NCBI GenBank assembly: GCA_030268105.1
Contig: BSDZ01000080.1
Location: 4,651,501 to 4,715,500 of the forward strand
Length of the DNA stretch: 64,000 bases
Reading direction: 5' to 3'
DNA from: Volvox africanus
Lineage: Eukaryota > Chlorophyta > Chlorophyceae > Chlamydomonadales > Volvocaceae
A program made the position numbers and the translations under genes. Positions 27,151-40,600 of this stretch are shown here, piece by piece. The notes below the pieces were generated by a model. The model saw nothing but the letters and a program-made list of their open reading frames with translations, ran no database searches and was not told the DNA's origin. Positions within the stretch are counted from its first letter, which is position 1, and every line of letters begins with the position of its first letter.

Positions 27151-29804
27151 TCTTGTATATATTGACAATACCGTTACAGGCCAATTTGGTATGGGGGATG
27201 TTCAGGGTATCGGATTGTATTATTCAACAAATGAAAGAGATACTATTTGTACTTTTTATAAAGTATCGTACAGTTTACGGTCGGTTGTCGGGATTTGCCG
27301 TTCAACGTGTCAACTACCGGTACAACAGCATTCGCCTTGAGCATCTGGGATCAGCATAAATATTCTGAGCTGCATTTAGACTCGATCACCTGGCCATGAT
27401 TTGTTCGTGTATGTAGTCATCCTTGAATGTCTGTGGACTCCCCAGTGTGCATACCTAACGCTGTGACCTGGTGTTCTTTGCAAGAATGCAAGCTTCATAC
27501 AACAATTTCATTAGGAAAGCCAATTAAAGCATGATTACATGAGGTAGCCACAGTCATTTTTGCAAGCGGCAAATGAAATTGAAGGTACGAAAGCACTTGT
27601 CGGCCGCACAAAGGATGTCGGGGATTGGATCCAGACCAGAGAAAATACTGGAAATTTTCTTTTCTGAAACTTCTACTTTTCAACTATGGTCAGTGCAGTA
27701 CAGGCTGTTAGCTATATTTCAACTGTGCAGTATTATTTGCATTGGTACCCCGGCGTTTGCCATTGTAATAAACCCGTTATGGGGCGCCATCATGGTAGCG
27801 GGTCCGTGCAGATTCGATTCCCGCTCGCATGTGAATCCCCAATCCATGTAAATATAATCCCCCTCTATTAATTGGCACAAGTCAGCAGTATGTATAAGCA
27901 CACCGATACAATCACGCACAAAATCCAGCCTGGGAACACCAGCTGTATGTTGTACCATGCCCATTTCAGCAAGAGGGCTCCAGAGTTGATTAGGTATCTT
28001 CATGATCATCAGCACTATATTACACTTTCCATATATCCATGTTTGCTTCAGGAGGCCTTCGCGTGCATGTCACAGTCCCCTAATCTATCTAGGCCCCAGA
28101 ACCCTGTAAAACCACTTAAGCTCCGAAGCCCTACACCGCCATGTATCTGACATCCATGCCTTACCCCATCCATGCTCGTTCTGCCCACCAACCTCAAGTG
28201 AGATGCTGATGGTGCGCAGCAAGAGTATCCGCAACGTAGGCAATCAAGGGTGCAGTGTGCTTTTGTGAGATAGTCTACAAGGCATGGGCGATATAGTGGA
28301 TGCAACGAGGCATGTAATATGCCTGTGAAATACCCAGAGCAGGAGGCCCAGCAGCACGGGCGCTACGGGGGCCCCTGGCGTGCACCAATCAGTGCAGATG
28401 GAACACGGAATGCTTACGCATGGAAAATCTTGGGGATTCACGCCTGCATTATCAAGGCAAGCTCAGCACTAGAAGTTGACATGCGGATTATTGAAGTTCA
28501 GACCAGATCAAGGCGACCAACAATATTCAATAACTAATTGAACATGGACATCTTGCTGTTGCATCATGATCTAAGAAAGAGCTCGCAAGGTAACATCAGG
28601 ATTAGACATCCTAATCATTATCATATTACAATGATTACCCCTTGGCAGGGAGCATCCCTCGCCCAAGTCAGATAGATAACCACTTAGGTTAGATTGGAAC
28701 CATTATGGCCTGATTTTGAAGTGCTCCACTTCCCAAGTATCACCTCCAAGGGAGAGAGAATGAGGGACAATATATCCACCCACTTCCAAGGGAAAGGTGG
28801 GGTCGATCCCGCGCGACCTAGACTAGAGGCCGACTTCTTACATGCCCTAAAATTCAGCGCGAAAGATAATATTGCCTTCATTCTTTAAATTACCCTATAA
28901 CATTGTGAATACGGACTTTGAAACATGCCCCTATATCATGTTAACATTGTGTGTCCACCCAACAAGGGGCAGCGAGAAACGTCCACGTCCACCAACTGTG
29001 ATGCATGCGCTTGCGAGATAACTCATCCACATACATACATCCTGATCATTATCATGTTACTACACTTGCAGTGTAGGCATTCGCCGTTCCCGATGTCAGG
29101 CAAGCACCCGCCCTTCAAGTGATATGTGCATAGGATGAATTTTCGCTTTACCATTCCGGGGAGGACACCTTCCTGCCCAGGCCTGCTGTCCAGGACACCT
29201 TTGTACTAATACAACAAGAAACCACGGCAGGCCAGGAGTAAATCATTAACCACAATCAAAGGACTATTGGAATGCAGCAGTGTAGTAGTTGAGAGCCACA
29301 GCGGCCTCTTTAGAGGCTGAGGAAAAGCTTCTGCACCTTAATATCGTGTTGGTGTGTGCCGTACATATGGGACTGCTACTACAAGAATCACAAATGATGG
29401 ACCCGACGCAGGTCCCTGCAGATCCCAGTGAAGTGAGGACATTGCAATCTCATAGGCTCCTAGATTTTTGAAGTCAAACCCCGAATTTCGTCACCAACCA
29501 ATTATTTGGTTAAGTTGGCCGCTTAAGCATTGGATTCCACTTGACTTACTTCGCCCACATTGTATGATTTGCCCAAATATAAACAACCAACTACCCCCAG
29601 CTAACTCACAAACGTAGCCCGGCAGCTGGCAGTCCTGGCACACACCCGCTTGTCGTTTCCGTTCTTGCCTTCTCTGATTACTTCCTCGGTCTTATTGCAG
29701 GGCATGGCCTCCTCCATGTCCCTGGGGCAGGATGGACAGCCCGATAAATTTCCTTGCCTACTTGGTGGTTGGCTGTTGCGTGCCCTTGCTTGTAGTACCG
29801 CATC
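27151..29804. other. Intergenic region between HVA22/REEP and JMJD4 genes
   Basis: 2.65 kb without a supported gene. It should contain the HVA22 promoter next to 27151 and the JMJD4 3' UTR next to 29804. A short block at 27775-27825 resembles the start of the TRIM internal region. Near-repeats of ATCATTATCATRTTAC occur at about 28613 and 29045. ORFs of 60-98 codons have no recognisable motifs. Confidence 0.45.
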
Positions 29805-32800
29805 CTAACCCACCGATAAAACGCGAAGACCTCTTGCAAGGAGCTCGGTTTCAACTTTGGAAAGCAGAACTCTTGCATTTGTAAAGGTTGGAGTCTGCTG
29901 GAGGTTGGCACGCGCCTGGCTGTCATTGGGTGTGTTATTGCTCCCACTGCATTGTGAAGGGGGCCGTCCCAGCCTCTCATGTGGCCGGAGAACGAGCTCC
30001 TCGAAAGCAAGTATAAAGTCCTTAAGCAAACGGCCTGTGATGCACGAACCCAAGTAAGTGAATTCCATTCAGGACTGAGCAATCGGAAGGCAGCGTGCAA
30101 ATAGAGCAACATAACGACATTCATACTGTTCGCACCCTCCGAGGCCCCCCCAAGGAGCACATAACGAAATACATTGCACTAGGACCATGGCCCTAGGCCC
30201 TAGGCCCATGGATAAGCTTCCCACCTGCTCTTGACAGCGTCAGAAGGGCATTCGTGGCTGCTGGTCCCGCATCCTGGCCATGAACCAAGCCTTCTGTGCA
30301 CGTGTCTATGCCCTCATCGCGTCGCTTGGCCGCTCGCAGGGATGCCAGTGCGTTTCGCACGGTGCACGTCAACAGACCAACGAAGCCATGCCAATTTAAA
30401 CCCATGTTAGCTGCAAGATTCGCCTGCACCAGATCTTCAAACTCCCCTGGCGCGCAAATTTGCCTGGCAGGAGGCCGCGGGTGGTTGTTGGAGGGGTGGC
30501 TTCGGGTATTACGCAGCGCTGTGGGACACAGGAGCGCACAGTCAGGGTCCATAAACAATGGCCGGATGGAAAAAAAGAAAGGACAAGCCAGGGCAACGGC
30601 AGGCTTGGAGGGAGGGTTGAATGAATGAAGGTACCAAACCTGCAATCGTCGATTGCAGCCGCCGCGTCAATATACTGCTGCCGGAGCAGCGCCCAGGTCC
30701 AGTGGCAGTTGTGACCATTAAGCCAGTTGTGGTTGAATGACAGGGTGTCGTATAGGTTCTCAACGCAGTGATGCCAACCGCTGGGCACGAATACAGCGTC
30801 GCCTTCTTCCTGCGGCCGAGCATCCACATTTATCTATGATGACGGGAAAAGTGACAGCAAGTTTGTGCTCCCGCCTGCTCCCGACCCAAATGGGTAATGC
30901 TCCCTATCGGAACCGCTTATCCAGCTAGCGCCTTGCAACTTGGGAGGGACAACTTTCTTCAATCCCCAAGTCGGCACTGAAGAGTATAGCATATAGCGGT
31001 GCTCAACAGGTTGAACCCCGAGGACCTCCTATTATTGTTAGCCTTCCCCGCCGTGCTCACTCGCGAATCCAAGGGCTCGGCACGGAGAATATGGCAACAA
31101 GCAGCAGAAGGTGCGGATCCCCAGAGATAGCTCACCATGTAGACGCTACCAAAATACGTAGCCGGTCATTTCACGTACCACTCCACCTCCCACCTGGCAC
31201 CCTAGACTCCATTAACTCCCTTCCCTCTACGACTGAGCCAAGTGACTTGCCTGGATGAACTCAAAAGCCTGTCGCCGCGCCTCTTCTAGACTAGGAAAGT
31301 CCCGTGGGTCACAACCGCTACGCACCCGGTCCAGCTCTAGGTGCGGTGCCATCCGCAGCATGTGCTTGTCGTACAGTAAATGCGTGTAGCGCGGGGGTAG
31401 CATGAGCCAGCGCTTTCGGCCACACACATTGATCGACCAGCTGTACGAGCGCAGCACGTCCGAGTGGAGGGGCGTCCAGGTACCCGCAGGGCCCAGATAG
31501 CAGAAGCGGTAATCGGACGTGACGGCCGGAGGCGACCCCGCGGCTTCAGTTCCTGAAAGCCGGCCTGAGCAGTCCCCATCACCTTGCGCAATTCCCTCTT
31601 TCGCCGCTGTCGCCTCGACTGTGATAGAGTTGGGGCCGATAGTGGCAGGGACTACGGCAGCATTGATGGCATTAGGGTTGTCACCATAGGCCGCAGATGC
31701 GTTGCCTGTTGCAGCCTTCCCATCGCGCAGCGCCTGACTTGTGAGGTGGTCGTAATACGCATTGAGCCAATCGTCGGCGAAAAAAATGGGAAGGCGGTAC
31801 GCCTGTTAAAAAAGGGGGATGCACCGGCCGTGGTGGCGGATGTAAGAACCGAGGATCCGTATTATAACGAGTTAACGTCATGCCCTCATGCATGGCAGGA
31901 GCTTCAAATCGCCGCCACAACCACTGCACCCTCACCCTTTGCGGTGTAAGTACCCGAAACCCACGAGCGGGTTGGGGAGGGAGGTTTGGCGGGATTGAGA
32001 AGTTCAAGCCAAGTTTGCAGTTTCCCCGGCCAATGCCCACGTACCCCGTACTCCGGAAACTCTGCAACAAAGTGCCAGTCCTTCAGGTACATTAGGTCCT
32101 TATCGGCAGCCGGTGAACTGCAAGACTGCTTCTGGACCGAGGTGGCGACCGCGTCCACGTTTCTGTCCCGCGCCGAGCCCGATGGTTGCGCCGCAGCCGG
32201 CAATGCCTCGTGGTCACAACCCTGTAGACGTACCATAGAGTTTCCGGGTGCCTCTGCTGGCGTGAAGGGCTGCTGCTGACCGCACTGCCCGTCCTGTCCA
32301 GCCTCTAAGCCCTCATCATCACGCTCTGGGGCCGCAGCTGCATTCGCTGGAGGGCCAGGCGCTACAAGCAACACGTCGCCAACCTGATCTTCGTTCTTAT
32401 CGGCAAGCCGTACCTGCCCCTGTCGCTGTCCCTGTTGCTGCCGCTGCTGCTGAGTTGCGGTGGCGCGGCTGGTCCACCAGTCCAGGTACTCCGACAGCAG
32501 CATTGGCCGCACAACACCGCACCCGTCGTCTTGGCTGCGGGATTCAAACGGTCTGACAGTCAAATGCAGCGAGGAAAGACGCGATGGCGGATGGTACTGC
32601 AGGCCCCAGCAGCCCGAACGGGTTGCACGACACAGGCAGCTACAATTCGTGCAACTCGAAAAGAGTCCCCAAGGCAGCAAGCGCAAGGAGCCCGTCCACA
32701 GGTGACCCCAACCCCGTTTGTTTGCACGCATACATGGACCCTTGGATCCTTGGGCACACGGACCCGTTTGTGCATGGCCGATTCTGCCATCTCGTTACCT

Positions 32801-33858
32801 CATCCATAACCCCGTCCGTTATTGTCAAAATCAAACCTTAAGGAATTCTGTTTTCTGACAGAAATTGGTATATGGCGCATGAGCAAACAGAGAGAGAAAG
32901 GGGTTAACTCTTAACCTCTCTGCCCTGAAGGGCCCTGAAGGGCTCTGAAGGGCCCTGAAGGGCTCCTTCAGTTTCCGCAGCATGGCCTGCCCATCGCATT
33001 CCCTGGTCGTACAGGTCGAGAAGCATACTGGTCGAAAACATCAGTCCCCGGCCTTCCCAGCTTCCTTTCTTTTAATCGCTGAGCCCCGTGTTTGTTGTCT
33101 AAGACCCTTCCCCGTTCTGCTCACGTGCTGGTATCAGTGACACACACACGGCAGTGGCCCGCAAGCCGCCGAAGTGCTTCTAATCGGAGCATCCCGTCCG
33201 GTGTTCGCCACTCTGCGGCGGCTCGCCAACCCGACGTCACGCCCTGCAGGACAGCATCAGAATGGGTCCTGGAAAATATGGGCAATATGCGACAATGCCA
33301 TGGGAATCAGCGCGACCCATGGCCGCTACAGCTATCCCAACACATCAGAATCATCTGTATCTTTCCACGACATCCTCAAGCAGTCCGCAGGAGGGTCACG
33401 GGCTTCTTGAGGATGGAATCGAAGCTGGTGATGTGACCAGGTGCGCCTACGTGGGGCTCCCATGTCCCATGCCGCCATGTAAGCGCACATCCATGTCTGG
33501 GTTTCTAAATTTAACCATCAAAACCGCGAGACATCCATTGGATCCGTTAGAAGCGCCATCGCACCCGTATGACCACAGGCTGGTTGGGCTCCATGTATCG
33601 CCGTACAAAATCATCATAAGAGAGGTCTGAAGCGGCGTGGCTGGGCAGCTGCTTGTAACTTGCCGCGGTGCTCTGGAGACCTGCATCTGATCTCCTGGAC
33701 GTCCCGCTGGCGGGCGCTTCAGGCAGTGCGGACTCGTGTTGCTGGCCTGCTTGGGAGTCATCTGGGATTAGCGAGCTCATTTGATGCTCATAATTGTCGC
33801 CCCCATGAAAGACGGTTCCGGGAGGTACTTGTCTTAGCATCCAACTTCTCCCAAACAT
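29805..33858 (-). CDS. JMJD4: JmjC-domain 2-oxoglutarate oxygenase, JMJD4-like
   Basis: Seven exons on the minus strand: 33858-33565, 33243-33125, 32552-32045, 31802-31251, 30809-30640, 30463-30225 and 30034-29805; all joins in frame, 703 residues. JMJD4 landmarks in order: YDDFVRRYMEPNQPVVI, GWRAAAEWRTPDG, MLLSEYLDWW, LMYLKDWHFVAEFPE, RLPIFFADDWLN, YRFCYLGPAGTWTPLHSDVLRS, WSINVCGRKRWLMLPP, EGDAVFVPSGWHHCVENL and NHNWLNGHN. The Fe(II) ligands are H420 and D422 (HSD) with the His of PSGWHH at 504-505. Human JMJD4 hydroxylates a lysine of release factor eRF1. This protein is longer because of a Gln/Ala-rich insertion after EYLDWW and another before YRFCYLGP. The intron 30810-31250 begins GCAAGT, a GC-AG intron. 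An upstream in-frame exon cannot be excluded; the ATG at 33858 is the first in the exon. Confidence 0.92.
32932..32965. repeat. Short tandem repeat CTGAAGGGCY x4 in JMJD4 intron 2
   Basis: Four near-identical 10-bp units (CTGAAGGGCC / CTGAAGGGCT alternating) within the intron 32553-33124. No function evident. Confidence 0.85.
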
Positions 33859-34639
33859 CAGGGGGTCCGTCTGGCGGGGAGGCGGGCGGGCGGGGAGATA
33901 TGAGCACAGGGAAGAAATTACGCTTTTTATTTATCATAAGGCATGTTATGTGGGTCTGGCTATTACATGGCAGCAGTCGAAGGAAAAATGCAAGAAACAG
34001 CATGCTGACCTTGGGGATAGGGTTAGGAGACTTCTGGAGCAGCTCCTGCGCCAGGTTTGAACTGTAGTTTGCGGCAATCAAGAAGCATGGCTTGGATGCG
34101 GTTTCCATGTAAACCATATTTGAGTTATTCTTATTCGCATCACCTGGTGTTTTGCGACTTCGCGAGGCGGTAGTTGCAAGCTCGAAAGATGTACGCACCT
34201 CATTAAAGGCGGAGATTGTGGGGCCTCCATGATTTATCCCTGCTCCTCTTATGCCCGCATTGGCGTAATTTTGCGGTTGTAGACAGTAAACGGGCCACAC
34301 CGAAGGATACCACACTACCCGCTCAGGAGAGGTACGGCACTGGACGGCCCCCACTTTTTTGTTCGTCATGTACACAAAATTACCACGCCGCGACAGGCAA
34401 TTCATACCCCTAGCTAGGCAAGGCATACCTTTGCAAAGAGTAGCCTTAGTTACTGTTCCGTAAAGGTTGAGAACTTATCGCTATTACGGAGTTCACGGCG
34501 GAGTCCTGCGCATACGCATTGGATCAGCTGTGGACATCTGTTCGATCAGTTTGAGGCATTTTACATAGGTCCTGAACCTTAAGCGTGTCAACGTGGACTC
34601 TAGAACGCCATAAGCAATTATTTGTACTGAGCGGGAAAA
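33859..34639. promoter_or_regulatory. Head-to-head intergenic region of JMJD4 and CAND1
   Basis: The start codons of the two divergent genes are 781 bp apart, so both promoters and 5' UTRs must lie here unless an upstream exon exists. I could not place a TATA box or other core element with confidence. ORFs crossing it lack domains and are AT-richer than neighbouring exons. Confidence 0.6.
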
Positions 34640-37600
34640 ATGGCGAGCACGGCGCTGGCTATCATTCTGGAGAAAATTGCTAGCAAGGATAAAGACTTTC
34701 GCTATATGGCGACGTCGGACCTTCTGCATGAACTCCAAAAGGAATTCTTCAAGGCGGATGCAGAGCTGGAGAAGAAGCTCTGCGCGGTTGTCCTCAATCA
34801 ATTGGAGGATCCATCCGGCGATATCTCAAACCTAGCAGTTAGCTGGTGAGTTAGGTCCCGTTTCCGAGATCTACCTCTGTCGTCCCCGGTTCATCCCCGA
34901 GATGCGGATTGTTGGTTGTGTTGCCTACCCTTGTGTAACAGTGTAGCTTCAGCTAGGTAGGGATTACAAGTAAGGCCGTGACGTACGCCCCTACCTCCGT
35001 TGTCACGGCATAACTCCTCCCCCGTCTGCCAACCCCTGCAGTCTTGGCTGTCTTGTTCGGAAGGTAGCCGATGTTCGAGCTGAGGATATGGTGCGGCAGC
35101 TGTGCGAAAAGGTGGCGGGTGCCGGTCCTGCATCAGGTGGCAGCAGCGCCGCCAGCAAGGCTCGCGACGCCCAACGTGAGATTTCCGCCATTGGCCTTAA
35201 GGCTCTCATCAAGGAACTGGCGGGGGGTGCATCCACTGGTATGGGTTCCAGCAGCCAGCTGGCCAACAGCGCGTCCACCATCATTGCCGGACGCATGCTG
35301 GGAGGCCTGGCAGTGCACAAGGTGTGGCTGAGTTTCTCGCCGAAGTTCAATAGTTCAGTATGCGTGATTTGAACGATACTGGTATTTTTCATCACATAGA
35401 ATCTGGTTGAAGTTGACGCATCAGGCACATCTCTTGATCAATCAATGGGGTTTGCAAGGCTCGAGCACCCCTCCACTATCCTGATGTTTTTTGTTGGTAG
35501 CTCCCGCGCACGTGAGGCATAAAGCAGAGCGCCTGCTCTGTAAGCCTGTACTAAGTACACTGGTTGTTTTTCCCTGCAGGACGATAGCGAGGTCGTCAGT
35601 CAGGTGCTGGATATCCTGACGGAGCTTATCCTGCGCTTTGGCGGCCTGCTGGTCGCAGAACACAGTCGTATACGGGATGCGCTGCTGGGCGCCCTTGGCG
35701 AGGGGCGGATGGTCATGCGCAAAAAATCGCTGCAAGGCCTGGGTGCGTGTGTGCGGAGCCGACAGGCATTGACGCGGAATGACAGGAGGGTAAAGAACGT
35801 GTCGCAGCCGATGGACGAAAAGGCATTTCTGGGGCTCAGTGCGTTAGGTGGAAATTGTATTGAGCGTTCGTGGTCTGGGAGTGTAGTATGCCACCTTTGC
35901 CTATTGCGAACTCGGGCTTACAAGGCTGTGCTGTATTCGATGCCGTGAGTATTGACTTAACCATATTCCCCTTGCTCTTGATTCCCTTACCATGGATCCT
36001 GCTCGTGGGCCTGTCTTGATATCCGACGCCCCAGCTGCGCTTTCCGTGTTTCTGAACGATGACACGCTGGAGGGCGTGGTGTCCTTCCTCCTGACAGCGC
36101 TGCAAGCACCCAACATTAAGCCTGACTATGCGCGGACATACATCCAGGCCGTGGGGCAGATTAGGTACGAACATTATTGCGTCCAACTGGCCCGGTTGAA
36201 AGGCCGGATTTGATAGGTTGGCCTTCTACTGTGCCAATCCTGCCTTGCGGCTGGATTCCTTAACTACAACTGTGGTGAAAAAAGCGAGCGTATCCACTAA
36301 ACAGAGTGTATATCATACCTGTTTATTGGCACCGCCTTGGTTGGCTTTGTGTGAACGGCAATAGCAAAGCGGTAATTAGCGTCGAAGACTCAATGTGGGT
36401 TGTCCCGCAGCGCTGGCTCTTACCTGGGCTTCATTCTGTTCCCTCCTGCGCGGGTGTCGTCTACCAACGCAGCCGCGCTGTGGGCTATCGCTTTGGCCGC
36501 TACCTGTCCACGGCGGTGCCCTTAGTGATCACTTTCTGCAACAAGGCGGCAGAGGGTGACGACGAGCTTCGGGAGCACTGCCTGCAGGTATGGGGTCACA
36601 AGGCAGAGGCAGATGATCCCAGAAAACGGCTAATTGGGCGACTGGCAGCCAGGCTAGTCTGGGCGAACCGTCAAGGGCACTTTGAGAACGTGGAAGCTGT
36701 GGTCGCTTGGGAATGGCTCTTGATTTAATTCCAGGATCTAAGTGGCTGAGTGTATCAGAGGACCATAACTCCGGGCTTACACCTGGATGGGTGCGCCATT
36801 GCAATCACGAACATGAGGCATGAGCGCTAGAGTGTGTGGCTGGAATGCCACTCCCGGCATGGTAAGTACCGGCTCAGAATTCAGTTTGTATTGTATCGTA
36901 TTCAAATTTGGTCTTTGGGAGCACAATGCCGGACGGTTGCTCCTGGATCAGGGCCCAGAGAGTAATGCACGTGCCCAAACTACAGCTATCTCGCTGCTCG
37001 CATTTACACCGCGTCTACATGCAGAAACCCTCAACAGGGCGACTGGCCGGTATGCTTCACTATCCTCACGTGCAGGCTCTGGAGGGCTTTGTGCAGCGCT
37101 GCCCCCACGACACGCGTCCCCAGATGGATGCGGTGCAGTCCACAGCACTACGCTATTTGCGCTATGATCCCAACTTTGCGGCGGACGACGGTGGTGATGA
37201 CGAGGACGACATGGGTGAGGACGAAGACGCCGACGACGATGGAGACGGGTGCGTGTGACGGGCAGGCAGATGGCTGTCTCGACATCCAGACGGGCTCCAT
37301 CTCTAGCGTCACTTCGGGAAACAACGATAGCCATAGAGCTTGCGCGTGCTGACTCTGTAGCATTCAATTTGCTCTTTTATCAGGAAGAAGGGTATTTAAT
37401 GGAAATTTACCTGTAAAATAAATGCAAGGCAATAAACTGCCCGATTAGGGTGGGAATTATGTACGGATGCTCTAGGCTAAAAATATATAACTAGTTATGA
37501 TGGTAATGGGCGTTCGGTTTCTTCATTTATACCAGTTTTTGACTACTAGGACTTTTTGGAATTTTTGTATTTTTTCACGTTTTTAAGAAATTTTATCCCT

Positions 37601-40600
37601 ATTTACCACATAGCGATCGATTTTTATTCTTGCAGGGATGACGGCGAGTACTCGGACGACGAGGATATGAGCTGGAAGGTGCGGCGCGTTGTGTGTTCAG
37701 GCGATGTAATTAGGATATAGAGACCATGAACAAAAGCTGTCGACAGGGGGTGGATTCCAAGGCGGTAGCCTTGCGTACCCTTACGCAGGCGCACGTGCGT
37801 AGGAAGTGCAGCATCTTGGCCATGGTTTCGCACTGACAGAGTCTAAAAAGCGGGCGACGCAGTACCGACGCATGTGTGATCAGCTGTTGCGGAGGCACCT
37901 ATTCTCCCCATTTGGTTGCTTAGGAGGCTTCCCATTTCCGCCACAGTCCTCTCCAGCAGCAGTCTTCATGCTCATTACAAATCATAGGCCTCCGCACGGC
38001 TGCGCCTCGTCCCACGGGGTTATTGTACAGGTTCGCCGCGCGGCTACTCGCATCATATCGGCGCTCGTGTCCCGCTATCCTGACGCCCTGCCGATGCTTT
38101 ACCGGGCTTCTATGTCGGAGCTGGTGGCGCGGTTTGACAGGGAGCGCGAGGAGGGCGTCAAAGCGGATATATTTGGAGCGGTCAGCGAGATGCTGGCGCA
38201 GGTGGGCGCCACCGCAGACCGCTACACACCGGGAGAACCCAACAGGTGGAGAAAGGATGGGCATGGAGAGGAGAGGGGAGAGATGGGCTTGGTGATTTCT
38301 GTTATGCATGCGTGCTGTTTTCTGTCTGCCAGAGGAATTATGAAAGAAGTTATCGGGCAGCGCGGCAGAAGCAGGCGTTGTGGCGTTGTGTGTAGGGTAT
38401 GGAACCGGGTAATTCCCGCTTGCAGCTTCGCATGTGGCATGGCGGTACACACTGTTCGCGGCTCCTAACTTTTCCATAAAAGCCGTGATGCGGACCTTAA
38501 TCTTCGGTGTGCAATAAAGCTTGCCTATCATTAAGTAATCTCTGAACTAAGGTTGCACCTGTCCTGCCTCTACCTTCCGTCCGCTCTCAGCCCCACATCT
38601 CTGCTGGCGGGCGACGTAGCCTCCATCGTGCGTGCCTCCGCCAAGCAGCTGCGTGACAAGTCCCCCAAGACGCGTGTAGGGGTGTTCGGGGTGCTGCGGC
38701 AGCTGTTGGCGGTGCAGGCGCCATTCGTGGCAGGCCAGGTTGACGCACTCATTCCGGGGCTGCTAGCAGCACTCAACGTGAGTGGAGGGGCTGCCAACAA
38801 GAGGGCCGATGATTGTGCAGCCGGCTGCCCATGGCGCTTGTGCTGGTGCTGGTGCTGGTGCCGTGCATTTGGTAAAGGATTTCCCGATGAGGAAGGAATC
38901 ACGTATATGCGGGAATGTAGGTGGGAGTTTTTCAGTCGCCTTGGTTGACGAACGGCGTTACCCCACTGGCAAGGGCGCATAAGTATCAAGCAAAACCCAA
39001 ATGATGCTTGCGCCATAACCTTCGCATGCATGCGCTCGCCCGTATATGCGTTTGCTTATTTACAGGACAAGAGCAGCAACACGGGTCTGAAGATTGAGGC
39101 GCTGAGCTTCCTCCGTCAGACCATTGCGGCTACGCCGCCGTCCATTTTTCAGCTGCACACGAAGCAGCTGTCGTCCGCCGTGTTCAGCTGCGTCAGTGAG
39201 CGGTACTATAAGGTACGAGAAACAGACGGCAGTGTAGAAGATATACTTCTTGTCCCGAGTGATGCCAAGGACAGTAATGTGAATGGGCCCGATAGAATGG
39301 CTAAACGGTGGACGCAGCGTTTCCCTCATTCCTTGGCGTTTATCCTTCGATAGTTTTGCGGCCGGCCCCTAATATGCCTGGTTCGCTTTACCCCATTGTG
39401 TCTGCAGGTGGCTGCGGAGGCCCTCAGGGTTTGTGAGGCGCTAGTGGGGGTTCTGCGACCAGATCCAGCCTCCCCGGTGCCTCCGGCGCAGGCCTCATTT
39501 GTGGGGCCCCTGTACTCAGCCATCATGGCACGCCTCAGGTAAGACGAGAGCAGCTTTCAAGCGAGGCGGAGACTAACCTTTTCTTGGATTGCGCGGCGGC
39601 TTAGCGAGGGGGACCTATTAAAACCTATACGGGGAGTGCCGGGCTGGTCACTGCAGATTGCGACAGTGATAGGGCAATGAATCTAGCAGGGCATCGAGAT
39701 GGCCACGGTGCGGACGGTCGTCGCACCGAACAGGCTTCCTGTGCAGCCTGTTCCTTGACTAATACATGTTTCCTTGTCTACTAGCCACAAGTACTTGTGC
39801 TCATCCGCCATGTGAATTTCCGCTCGTAATGCCGCCTCTTTCGCGCCAAACCATAGTGCAACTGACCAGGACCAGGAGGTCAAGGAGTGCGCCATCAGCG
39901 CTATGGCCGCCGCCGCCGCAAGGCTGGGCGATTGTCTGCAAAACGAGGTGTGTCATCTAGAAGTTAAGGCGGTATTGCATACATATAATATGAGCCTCAT
40001 CGCATATGTTTTCTGCAGGAGCTCTGTCCGGCACATGGCTTGTTCACGCCATTGACGTGCGCATGGTGCATCTGCCCACAACACCAGCGGCTCTTAAAAC
40101 ACCCACCATCTTCGGCCTCCTACCTTCTTGGGTTCGCCCTGGTAGCGATGTTGGCATGAACCGAATCGGGGTTTCCCCGTGCATGGCGTGGGCCGCTCTA
40201 CACACGCAGGGGTCCTGTACACGTGTCATCACCGATTGGTCTGGCCCTGCTCCATCTTGTCCAAAAGCAGATGCCTATGGTTCTGCGGGTGTTGCTGGAA
40301 AGGCTGCGTAACGAGATTACGCGCCTCGTGGCGGTAAAGGCGCTTACCACGCTGGCCTTGTCGCCGCTAGTGAGCGGTGAGCTGCTGGCAGGCGCTGGCG
40401 AAGGCGGCAACGGAGTGGTAGGCGAGCTGACAACCTTCCTTCGCAAGGCTAACCGGCTCCTGAGGCAGGCATCGTTAGTGGCTCTGGAGGTGCGCGTGCA
40501 CACTAATTTGTTGCGTGTCTGGTTGAAGACAGCTCCCAAAGGCCGGTGAGCTTCCTGAGATATATACAGACGGATGAGAAGAGGAACGGGATGTTGTCGC

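Noticed and set aside
28684..28888. Overlapping 60-65 codon ORFs on both strands
   Set aside because: Neither shows a motif or splice partners; open frames of this size occur throughout the spacers.
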